Of a stretch of DNA of 29,738 bases, positions 13,083 to 23,771 are shown piece by piece. Positions within the stretch are counted from its first letter, which is position 1. Every line of letters begins with the position of its first letter. The stretch lies in the NCBI RefSeq assembly GCF_000220395.1, contig NW_004085935.1, forward strand, positions 1 to 29,738, given 5' to 3'. The notes under the pieces are model-generated. The model was not told where the DNA came from. It saw only the letters and a list, made by a program, of their open reading frames with translations, and did not search any database. This DNA is from Ichthyophthirius multifiliis. Taxonomy: Eukaryota > Ciliophora > Oligohymenophorea > Hymenostomatida. Position numbers and translations under genes: made by a program.

Positions 13083-15271
13083 TCAAACTTAATTACCAAT
13101 AACATTTTTGATTTTATCAAATCTATTACTTATTCCATCTTTCCCAATTTTATAACTTAGTGAATATTTATTATCACTTTATTAATATTTACTTAAATAA
13201 GTTTCAAATAATTGAATTTCATTTAAATTCAATTTAGATCTCACTTCATCGCTTTAAATATTAAACTTAATTTTATTTTCTTACTTCAACAAATTTTTAT
13301 TTTTTAAAAAATTTTCATTATTTTACAATAAATACATATTAAAAATCTACACTGTCTCAAATATTTTACACTATAATTCATAAGTCAGAACACTCTAACA
13401 TAATTCTTAAATTATACTATTTTATTAAAAGCAATTCTTTTATTCCAAAATACTCATTAATTAATAAGCTATAACTAAAATATAAATATATTAAAACTCG
13501 TCCATATTTACTTAATTCCCCTCTTAAATTAACCTACACATAAAACTCAAAACACAATCATTAAATTCTTAATTCGAACTTTAAATACTCAATACTTAAT
13601 TCAAAATACAAACTACGCTCTAGCTTAAAACAATAATTTCCAAAATATCATTTTCCTATACATCTTTATTCTAATCCAAAATACATTAACCCAAAGCATA
13701 TAAAATATGAGATATGATATGAATACTTAACATTTTGGAGTCATTTTATTTAAATTAAACTAACAAAATTTCAGTCAAAATCGAAAAAGCCTATATCCTT
13801 AATTCCTTAATATTACATACAAAGACTAGATTTATAACAATTTCATTTAAATTTTAACATTCGAACTTATTACTTTTTTACAAAAAAACTTTTATTAAAT
13901 TCAAACCTTGGTTAATATATTCAAACGAACGATTTTCTTATAAAATTTATTCTTCAGAAGAGTCGCATAAAGAATTAATTAAAAAATTCAAAAAAGTACA
14001 TGTTTCAGTATTTCCTTTGTTGTTAATTATTTATATTAATTGGGAAAAATATTATGAAATTAAATCTTGTTTTTATTAACTTTGAAATTTATAGAAGCCA
14101 AATAAATAAGATTTTGATAAAATTTAAAATTCATGTTATTCCTGTTCATACTCGAATAAAGAATTTAATATAGGAAAAACATTAATTTTTAAATTTAAAT
14201 TTTGAAAGATTTATTCTTCGTCAATTAAATATTTATAAATAGATTTAAAAAAAGAAGAAATTAAATTGTTTTTTTATTTTTAATCCTAAACTTAGTTTAA
14301 CATATTTTCTAAAATTTCTAGTACATTTAAATATTGACTCCATTAACAAGAGTGAAAAAAAGATAGAGTCTTTTAACAAAAAAAAAGGATTTAATTCGAA
14401 ATAAAAGAACATTTTAAATAAGAATTTATGATTATAAGTTATTATTATTTCCTTTACTATAATTAATTTTTATTAATGAAAATAATATATTCAAAAATAG
14501 CATTTGAAAAATCATAATTATTATTTAATTTTTCAATAGATTTTATTTTATTAAAAATATTAATGTAATTATTTTAAACCTTTTCAAAAAACTATATATC
14601 ATCTTCTTATTACATTTATTTATTCTTTATGTATTTTATTTATATTTATTCTAATAAAATAAGAAATTCATATACTTGTTCCCCTCCAAAAAAATAATTA
14701 TTTGGCATAAAAAAAAAAATCTATCTAAAATATTTATTACTTTATTTTTATTTTCTTTGTAAATATTTTAAAAGGCATTAAAATTTTCATCCAGAAAGAA
14801 CAAAAAAATCTCGAAAATCTCATTTTCAATTTATTTATTTAAAAAGTTAATTTTTTTTTGTAAATTTTCATTTTCTTAATTTTATTTATTTATTAAAAAA
14901 CTATCTATATATTTTTCCAATATAATTATAGTAATGTTTTCAATTTAATAATCTGTATTATAAAATAAAAGCTAATTTTTCACATATTTTATTGTTTCTT
15001 CAATTTATTATTAATTTCCTTATATTTATTCAAGATATTGGTCTATTTGTATAATTATTTATTTATCGTTTTAAATATTGATATCATTTTTTAAAAAATT
15101 ATGATATGATTTTTAAGCTTATTCTATATCATTCTTTTATATAGGCTTTTTTTATATTTACGATATGCTTTTTTAAGGAAAGTTTTAAACTTGGAGTTAT
15201 GCGTATATTAATTAAAGAAAATTATTTTAAGTGTTTTATTAAAGTTATTACTTTTTTACACAACAACCCAT
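13083..15271 (-). CDS. Helical protein with N-terminal MGCC lipidation motif, function unknown
   Basis: I do not recognise a family. The gene starts ATG (15271-15269) with MGCCVKKQQ, a glycine-2 N-myristoylation site next to two cysteines open to palmitoylation, suggesting membrane anchoring. About 110 Gln-rich residues follow, then a coiled-coil-like segment (QENENLQKKINFLNKQIENE) and several hundred residues of Leu/Ile-rich helices (e.g. AFSILTEILLVQF, LYALGQCILDQN) that look like an armadillo or other alpha-solenoid. It ends ...DKIKNVIGNQV and TGA at 13085-13083. The length is two bases off a whole number of codons: frames on either side of an 11-T run (minus strand, 14709-14719) disagree. 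Either one T is missing from the assembly, or a 20-nt GT...AG intron lies at 14721-14740. The protein is then about 722-729 residues. It lies 234 bases upstream of the cyclase on the same strand. Confidence 0.75.
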
Positions 15272-16756
15272 TTTAATAATTAAATAATATATTTTTATTT
15301 AAAATAAAAATAGTAAATAATTTTTATATTTCTTTTTAAATATAATATTAATATTTTATTTATATTTTTTTAATTATATAATTTTAATAATAAAAAAATT
15401 AAAAAAATAATAAATATGTATCAAATTAAATTTAAATACTAATATAAATTTAGTTTGTTTTTAATATTATATATTATATAATAAAAGAAAATAAACTAAT
15501 GTACAAAAGAAAATAATTAAACTTAGATTTAATATATTATTTTTTTATAATTTATTTAATATATATGTAATATTCAAAAAATAATTTATTAATATTATAT
15601 TTATAAAATATTCATAATTTTTTACAATTGTTTATTAATAAAAAAGAGATATAAAATAAAAGGAATAATTTTTATATTTTCAAAAAATTATAGAGAAAAA
15701 ATAATATAATTATTTAATATAGATATGAATATATTTTATAATTATTAGATTTTTTTATAAATTTGTCTTTTCTATTATTAATTTTAAAAAGCCTTTATAA
15801 TAAATTTATTTTATTAATATGTATATAATTTGTTAATAATTATTTTTTATAAGAATTTAAAATTAATCTAATAAAAAATTATTAATACTTAAATTTTATT
15901 TATTTAAATATTTTTTATAAAGTGGCGGCAATAATTTTGTTAAAGAAAATAAAAAAATTATCATTTATTTAAATTTAAAAGTTTTTTATATTTAATTAAT
16001 TATACATTTTTTACGTCAAAATAAAACACTTAAATCAAAATTAATTAAAAATGTAAATAATATAAATCTAATTATATAACTAATATAATTATTTTTATAT
16101 TAATATAAATAAAGTATTTAAAAATGTATTCTTATATTGATAATCATTTTTATTTATTTTATTATTTTTATTAAGCAAATATAAAAAAACTATCGAAATA
16201 TAAAAAATGAATGGTAAATTCTAATAATTTTTTATTTATATATTATTATAATTTATTAATATAATATAAAAATTAAATTGACAAATAAAATTTATTCATT
16301 AAATTTTATTTTTTAAAAATTTAACAATTTTACTATTATAAAAAAGAAAAAAGAAAAATAATTTCTGATTATTATAAAATTATTTAAAAATTAATTTTTT
16401 TTATAAAAAAAAAATTAATAAAAGAATTAAATATTATAAATTCTATTGAAATAAACTTTAATAATATATATATATAAATATTATTTATATATACTTGTTT
16501 TTTAAATAATATTAATATTTAAAAATATTTTTTTTACAAATAAAATATTTAATTTATTAAGATCTTAATATATAAAAATATATTAAAACAAATATTTAAA
16601 TATTAAATCTATAATAAAAATTAACATAATATATGATTTTTTTTAAATAAAAAAATAATATAATTTTATTTCATTCTATTATTAAATAATTTTTATTTTA
16701 TAATTTTATAAAAAAAAAAAAATAAAGAAAAAAATAAAGAAAAAAATAAAAAAAAT
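15272..16756. other. Divergent intergenic region
   Basis: Nearly 1.5 kb between the MGCC gene (minus) and the PH-kinase gene (plus), so both promoters should lie here. It is almost wholly A and T with long A and T tracts and no frame of coding character on either strand. A purine-rich AAAAAAAAATAAAGAAAAAAATAAAG-type tract at about 16711-16756 directly precedes the kinase ATG. I see nothing else. Confidence 0.6.
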
Positions 16757-16944
16757 ATGACCGATAAAAGTTTTTGGACAAAAGTAAATAAAGGAGCTTC
16801 TCTTCCGAACGAACCTGTATTAGTCGAAGGCTATTTTTCTAAAAAAGGTAACTATACAAATGGAAGGCGATATTTTAGAGTTTACAATTCATTACTATAT
16901 TATTTTGACGTAAATATATATATAAAAATATATATAAATATATA

Positions 16945-16982
<38 letters not shown>

Positions 16983-17526
16983 CATATAAATATAGGAAAA
17001 ACACACAGATGTTGCTAAAGGATATTGTGTTATAGATTTCGATTTACATTTTGAAATAATAAGATCAAAAGAGAAAAAAGAAGGATAAAATTTAGGTCAA
17101 GCAAAAGGGATTATTTTAGATAAAGCAAATTTAAAAACTGAGTTGTCTACAAATGATGAATCTTTAATACTTAAATGGAGAGATGTTTTAAGAGAAAAAA
17201 TAAACTAGAGAGGTTTTCATGAATAATATAAAGCAATTAAAAAGATTGGAAAAGGAAACTTTGCAAGTGTAAAATAAATTTATTTAAAATAATGATTTAA
17301 ATTTAATATAAAAGGTATATTTGGCAGAAAGAATTGAAGATAATAAATCTTTTGCTGTAAAAGCTTTCGCAAAAGAAGCTGCATATTCATAAGAAAATGG
17401 AAAAGTAATAATAATATTTTTTTTAAATAAAGTGAAAAATTCTTATAAGATAAGAATAAGAAAAATGCATAAAAACATTGCATTTTTAATAATTAAAAAT
17501 ATATAAATAAATATTAATATAAATAT

Positions 17527-17561
<35 letters not shown>

Positions 17562-18293
17562 TTATTTTTATATTTATATTATAGGAAGCTTTAATAAATG
17601 AAATAGAATTAATGAGAAGTTTAAATCACCCTAATGTAATAAGACTACATGAAGTATATGAAACCGAAAATTCTTTATATTTAATTCTTGATTTATTAGA
17701 AGGTGGTTAATTATATGATAAAATGAAAGCAAAATATAAGTATTATTTTTTTTTAAAAAAAAAAAATTATAATTTTAGATTTTCTATAGATGATACTAGA
17801 TATATGATAAAAGGATTATTAGAAGGATTAGCTGATATGCATAGTAAAAACATAATGCATAGAGATTTAAAACCAGAAAACTTAATTTTTAAAAATAATC
17901 ATTCTTTAGATATAGTTATTGCAGATTTGGGATTAGGAACAAGAACTGACGTAACTAAATTCATGTTTGTTAGATGCGGAACACCTGGATTTGTTGCTCC
18001 TGAAGTTATAAATATAATTGATTTTGATTTAAAATATGATTCTATATGTGATATATTTTCTTTAGGTCTTATTTTCCATTTATTGTATATAATAATAAAA
18101 TAATATTTTATTTATAATAAAAATATTTTTAAAAATAAAAAAAAGACTTATAGGTAAATCACCTTTTAATGGAAAAACATATGAAGAAATACTAGCTTAA
18201 AATCGTGCCTCTAATATTACTTTTGAAGGGGCTGAATATTTAAAATTGCCATTATAAGGTATATAAAAAATTTATATATATATAAAAATATAA

Positions 18294-18324
<31 letters not shown>

Positions 18325-19083
18325 AATATAATTTTATTATATTTTATACATAATATATATTATATATCTAAAATTTAATACATTTTCTTACCTTATATTT
18401 TTTTATTTTTCTATTAATAGCTTATGATTTGCTTAAAAAAATGTTATAAAATGATCCCAAATAACGTATTACTGCTAAAAAAGCATTATCCCATCCTTTC
18501 TTTTTAGAAACAGTAAAATTATTATAATAATCAGAAGATGATCATAATAATTTATCTGAATATGATAGGATTAAAAAAATTGAAGAGTATATTTAATTTC
18601 ATTAATAATTTATTTATATAAATACATATATATATATATATATAGTAAGAATAGGCTAAAAAATATAAATTCACCTATGCCATCTCCCTAAATATTACCA
18701 ACTAAAGGCAAAAAAATAATATAGGATGAATAGGGAGTTTTTAAAATGCCTAATACACCTATAATGACAGGTAGAACAGATGAAGTTTCACATGAAGGAT
18801 CAGGATTTAACTCACCTAGTATTTAATTAGACTCCAGATAAATCAAAACTATGGGAAAAAGTCCTTAAGTCACTAAGGCAAGTATGTTTTCTCCTAAAAT
18901 AACTTTTGCAGGTAAAAATGTTACTAAAATGCCTGAATAGATATAAGAATAAATTGAAGAAGAAAAGAAAAATGATGATCCAGGTATTTATTTATCAATT
19001 TTTTTAAAAAATATTTTTTTTTTATAGAATAAGCTAAATAAGCTTAATAAATAAAAAATAAACTTAAGAATTTAGGAATTTGA
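16757..19083 (+). CDS. PH-domain serine/threonine protein kinase, CAMK-like
   Basis: Nine exons (16757-16909, 16996-17268, 17315-17404, 17585-17739, 17779-18084, 18146-18258, 18421-18586, 18646-18983, 19028-19083) join in phase to 549 residues ending at TGA 19081. Residues ~21-125 form a probable pleckstrin-homology domain (VEGYFSKKGNYTNGRRYFRV), which usually binds phosphoinositides. The kinase domain starts near 133: glycine loop IGKGNFAS, Lys158 in FAVKAF, catalytic Asp253 in MHRDLKPEN, metal Asp273 in IADLGLG (DLG rather than DFG), and CGTPGFVAPE. The N lobe (NHPNVIRLHEVYET) and the end (DPKQRITAKKALSHPFF) look CAMK/CDPK-like. No EF hands follow. Instead there is a Ser/Pro-rich tail with several SP and TP sites (MPSPQILPTKGK, FSPKITFAGK) that could be phosphorylated. 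Acting at a membrane is inferred from the PH domain. The 39-nt intron 17740-17778 is in frame and stop-free. Confidence 0.92.
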
Positions 19084-19221
19084 TTTTTATTATATAATAT
19101 TAGTCGAAATAATAATTTTAGATCTTTAAATATAATATTAATTTATATTATATATTCAGATATATATAATTCTCAATATAAATAATATTTAAAATTCCAT
19201 AATTAATATATAAATATATAA

Positions 19222-19274
<53 letters not shown>

Positions 19275-19423
19275 TAATTTTATTCATATATATAATTATA
19301 TATTTGGCTTATTTATTAACCCCTTATTATATGAAGATGTTTATTTAAAAAAGGTTAAAGCATAAATTATAAAGAATTAAAAAAAAAGAATATTATAAGA
19401 TTAATCAATATATTTTTTAAGAT
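19084..19423. other. AT-rich spacer after the kinase gene
   Basis: The stretch holds a TA dinucleotide array at about 19220-19268. The plus-strand frames around 19310-19600 are open but look like shadows of the minus-strand P450 remnant. I see no gene here. Confidence 0.5.
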
Positions 19424-19806
19424 TCAAGAAAGAGAATCTTTATTTATTACAATAACATGAAATAAAATTTTAAATAGAATTTTATCTTAATAATGATTTT
19501 ATATTATTATTCTATTCATTATATTAATTTTAGGCCCATAATATCTTAAAGTTTCTTTCATAATTCCTTTTAAATAAAATAATAATACTTGTTAATATAG
19601 TTTGTGTGAATTAATGAGTTTTCTATCATATCTTTATATTAATGTTAAATAAAATATCATTAATAAATAATCATAAATCCGTTTTTATAACATAAAAACT
19701 AAAAATTCATTTATAATATCATCTAAGGAAAGCAGTTTATTTTTATCTATTTATAATTCTTATTCTTCTTTAAATATTCTTTTGCAATGTTTTTAAGTAA
19801 TTAACT
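19424..19806 (-). pseudogene. Cytochrome P450 remnant (I-helix to K-helix)
   Basis: An open frame on the minus strand from about 19806 to TGA at 19426-19424 carries the order of elements seen in a microsomal P450: a charged segment (KEEQELQIDKNKLLSLDD), an I-helix-like stretch (IINEFLVFML...DYLLMIFYLT) and a K helix LKGIMKETLRYYGP with the ExxR motif intact (ETLR). The I-helix (A/G)Gx(D/E)T(T/S) oxygen-binding motif is not recognisable and there is no heme-binding cysteine loop. The frame runs into unrelated sequence after GP. Upstream there is only a poly-T acceptor-like tract (about 19807-19820) and then AT-rich DNA with no further exon. I read it as an internal fragment of a decayed host P450 gene. 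The family call rests mainly on the K helix. Confidence 0.55.
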
Positions 19807-20186
19807 TAAAAAAAAAAAAAAATAGTTTAATATTTGATCATATAATTTGTATATATATATTATCTTTATATTTATTATAAAAAATAATATATTTATTAAA
19901 AATAAAATATTTTATAATTTATAAAATAATAATTTTAAAAAATTATTTATATAATAAAAATAAAATAATTTAATTTTAATTTATAAATAATAACAAAAAA
20001 TAATTTTATATTAAATATATTTAATAATAACACGATTTTTAAAAACATATAAATATATATATAAATTATTATTATAATATACTTTATATAATAAAATATT
20101 ATATAGCATTTTATAAATTAAACCTTAAATATATTTTAAAAAAATTAATATATTTATAAAAGATATTTAATTAAAAATAAAATAAT
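19807..20186. other. AT-rich spacer upstream of transporter 1
   Basis: About 380 bases, nearly pure A and T, leading to the ATG at 20187. It should contain the promoter of the first transporter. No coding frame, repeat or motif stands out. Confidence 0.55.
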
Positions 20187-21731
20187 ATGGGCGGTGTTAC
20201 AATAGATAAAAATGCAGACCCTTCAACTTATTAAAATAATTCGTCTAGAACAACCGTATTTTCCCTCGTGAATTCTATGGTTGGTGGTACAATGCTTTTA
20301 TTACCTATTATGTTTAATAATACTGGGTTAATAATATCTGTAATAATAATAATAATAACAGGTGTAATATCATGTAAAGCTAGTGATATATATGTCCTTC
20401 ATTTAAAAAAAAACGAATTCGATATATAGGATACACTTGGAAGAATAATGGGAAAAAAATGGAAATTATTTTTTATCATAACATCTACTTTTTATATGGT
20501 TTTAGTAACTCTTCTTTATTATGTTTTTACTATAGAAATGTTATATGATATGACTACCTTTACTATTTATTAATTAGGAGGTAAAGAAGGAGACTAATAT
20601 GCAAGTAAAGAATCTAAAGATTATTCGAGATTTTCCATTTAATATATGATTATTATTACTTTTCCTATTTTTTTAGCTCTCCTTTTTTTAAAAAATTTAG
20701 GATTTCTCATAAAAATAGCTGAATTGGGTGTTTATGCTATTTATTCTTACGTTATTTTCATTTTCTATATTTTCATTTAAAATATATACAGAGGCACTCT
20801 CTAAAATCACATAAAAGATACCAAATTGTTCTCTTTAGACATCGGAAGTTTAGGTGGAACGGCTTCTTTAGCCTTTTAAATCCAAACAAATATCTGCCCT
20901 ATGATAAAATGTAACCAAAACTAACAAAACAACCGTAGAGATGTAAAAATAACTTACGTCTTAGGCACTTTAATATATTTAATTATTGGAATAATCGGTG
21001 GATTTGGCTGTTTAGGAAGAAATGCCTTAACAAAAGATGGAAAAGCGACTATAATAAACGATTATTTTGGCCCTAAAGACTATGAACCTTTAATAGTATA
21101 AATTTTATATTTAATTCATTTAGTTTCTATGTATCCTATACTGTTTAATATATGCAGAACTAGAATATATGAAATAATATATGAAAAAAATAACGGAAAT
21201 CCGCCTTAATATATATTTGTTATCGTAAATATTTGTTTTGTATGTTTATGTGCGGGAATTAAAATGGCTTAAATTAAACCGGATGATTTAGCGAATTTTA
21301 ATGGTTCGATTTCATGTTTTTTTATTATTTATTTAATCCCTCCTTTAATGCATTTAGCGTGTTATCATGGATCGAATAAATTCCTTGTTTCATTTAAAAA
21401 TAGCTTACATTTAGGCCAATAACCAAATAATTAATAAGAAACGGAAGGATAAAATTACTTTAAATATTAATCGAATATTAATAATAATATTAAAAATAAT
21501 ACTTCGGATTTTTAAGACGATGTTTAATATATTGAAGATAATGATAAGTCAATTAATATATAAACTAATTTTAGAAAATAATAACCAATTGTATCATGTA
21601 ATTCGCATACATCAGATATAAGTAGTGTACCGAAATATGCTAGGATTCTTATATATGTAGTTATTATAGTTTTAGGAATTTGTGTTTTTGTTTATGGACT
21701 TTATGATTGTTTTAAGAAACTTATTAGATGA
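20187..21731 (+). CDS. Amino-acid/auxin permease family transporter, copy 1
   Basis: A single intron-free frame, ATG 20187 to TGA 21729-21731, encodes 514 residues. About eleven hydrophobic segments are visible. The first, after TTVFSLVNSMVGGTMLLLP, matches the opening helix of the AAAP superfamily (SLC32/36/38), which carries amino acids with H+ or Na+. Further landmarks are IIGGFGCLGRNALTKDG and a conserved SMYPILFNICRTRIYE. A Gln/Asn-rich hydrophilic loop (~415-480) precedes the last helix (ILIYVVIIVLGICVFVYGLY) and a short basic tail. The length fits SLC38-like members. Substrate and membrane cannot be told from sequence. The neighbour at 22144 is a tandem copy in the same orientation after a 412-base gap. 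Confidence 0.88.
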
Positions 21732-22143
21732 GATTTTATATATTTATTTTTTATATATTAAAGTTAACCCAAGCTTTTTTTTCTCTATATATTTTATAAA
21801 AATTAAATTAATAAAAAAATTGGATAAATGCTTTATTATTATTTTTTTTATAATAATTTTTCTATGATAAAAAAATACAAAATAAATACAAAAAAAAACA
21901 TCTAAAAAAGTAATAAATTTTTATTTAAATATACATTAAATTTCTTATATATATAAATATATTTAAAGATATTTTTTTACTTTTATATATATTTTTATTT
22001 ATAAAATATAAATAGTATAATATATAAAATAAATATATTTATATATATTTTATTTAAATATTATTAATTATATTTAAATAAACAAAAATTTTAATATAAA
22101 TAAATAATTTAATTTCAAATCTATAAATAATAATAAATTAAAA
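21732..22143. other. Spacer between tandem transporters
   Basis: The 412 bases between the two copies are AT-rich without a gene. The last bases before each ATG are similar in composition, but I see no extended copy of the upstream flank of transporter 1, so the duplicated block seems confined to the coding region. Hydrophobic frames here are chance. Confidence 0.55.
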
Positions 22144-23676
22144 ATGGGCGGAATAACAATAGACAGAAACGCAGATCCTTCAACCTATTAAAATAACACA
22201 TCTCGAACAACAGTATTTTCGCTTGTAAACTCCATGGTAGGCGGTACTATGCTTTTACTTCCTATAATGTTTATTAATACCGGAATTATAATATCTTCTT
22301 TTATTTTAATAATAGCATCTTTAATTTCGTGTAAAGCTACTGATATATACACTCTTCATTTAAAAAAAAACGAATTCGATATATAGGATACACTTGGTAG
22401 AATAATGGGAAAAAAATGGAAATTATTTATTATATTAATATCTTCATTTAATTTAATATTAGCTACTCTTCTTTATTATGTTTTTTCTATAGAAATGTTA
22501 TATGATATGACTACCTTTATTATTTACTAATCAGGAGGTAAAGAAGGAGACTAATATGCAAGTAAAGAATCTAAAGATTATTCGAGATTTTCCATTTAAT
22601 ATATGATTATTATTACTTTTCCTATTTTTTTAGCTCTCCTTTTTTTAAAAAATTTAGGATTTCTCATAAAAATAGCTGAATTGGGTGTTTATGCTATTTA
22701 TTCTTACGTTATTTTCATTTTCTATATTTTCATTTAAAATATATACAGAGGCACTCTCTAAAATCACATAAAAGATACCAAATTGTTCTCTTTAGACATC
22801 GGAAGTTTAGGTGGAACGGCTTCTTTAGCCTTTTAAATCCAAACTAACTTCTGTCCTGTGATAAAATGTAACTAAAACTAACAAAACAACCGTAGAGATG
22901 TAAAAATAACTTACGTCTTAGGCACTTTAATATATTTAATTATTGGAATAATCGGTGGATTTGGCTGTTTAGGAAGAAATGCCTTAACAAAAGATGGAAA
23001 AGCGACTATAATAAACGATTATTTTGGCCCTAAAGACTATGAACCTTTAATAATATAAATTTTATATTTAATCCATTTAGTGTCTATGTATCCTATAATG
23101 TTTAATATATGCAGAACTAGAATATACGAAATAATATTTTTAAAAAATAACGGAAATCCTCCTTAATATATATTTGTTATCGTTAATGTTTGCTTTGTAG
23201 CTCTATGTGCGGGAATCAAAATGGCTTAAATTAAACCGGATGATTTAGCGAATTTTAATGGTTCGGTTTCATGTTTCTTTATTATTTATTTAATCCCTCC
23301 TTTAATGCATTTAGCGTGTTATCATGGATCGAATAAATTCCTTGTTTCAATTAGATAGACACTACATGTCAAGCCAAAAAATGAAAGTGAATAAAGTTTT
23401 TGTATATAATAACTAGAAGATTAAAAAGATAAATAATTCATATCTAATGATGATTCTGAATTATATGATGATGTTGAATATTATACTAAGTCTATTAATA
23501 TATAAAATAATATAAGAAATTAAAAAGTAGGAATCTCATGTAATTCCCATACTTAAGATGTTAAAAGTTTACCAAAATCCATTAGAATTATTATTTATTC
23601 AATATGTATAAGTATAGGATTTGCTGTATTTGTTTATGGTTTATATGATTGCTTTAAAAAACTAATTAAAAGATGA
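22144..23676 (+). CDS. Amino-acid/auxin permease family transporter, copy 2
   Basis: A single frame, ATG 22144 to TGA 23674-23676, 510 residues, is a tandem paralogue of copy 1 with the same arrangement of helices. Both start MGG(V/I)TID(K/R)NADPSTYQN. At a constant offset of 1,957 bases the copies are identical by eye from 20576 to 20887 (22533 to 22844), and nearly so again through the GGFGCLGRNALTKDG region. The first ~390 bases differ at many sites, and the hydrophilic loop after NKFLVS is unrelated in sequence apart from short motifs such as SINIQ and VSCNSHT. That mosaic suggests gene conversion. The divergent loop may set regulation or sorting. The gene is convergent with the coiled-coil gene, with only 95 bases between their stops. 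Confidence 0.88.
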
Positions 23677-23771
23677 ATCAATAAAATAAATATATTATAA
23701 TATAATAATAAATAAATTTTAATACAAAATAAACGATATTTTTAAAATATATATATTAAATATATTATTTT

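Noticed and set aside
19310-19620. Plus-strand frames starting MKMFIQKR or PLLYEDV
   Set aside because: The minus strand in the same place carries the P450-like ExxR helix and better amino-acid composition, so these are likely shadows.
21682-21867. Plus-strand frame extending past transporter 1
   Set aside because: It starts out of frame inside the last exon and continues into intergenic T-rich sequence.
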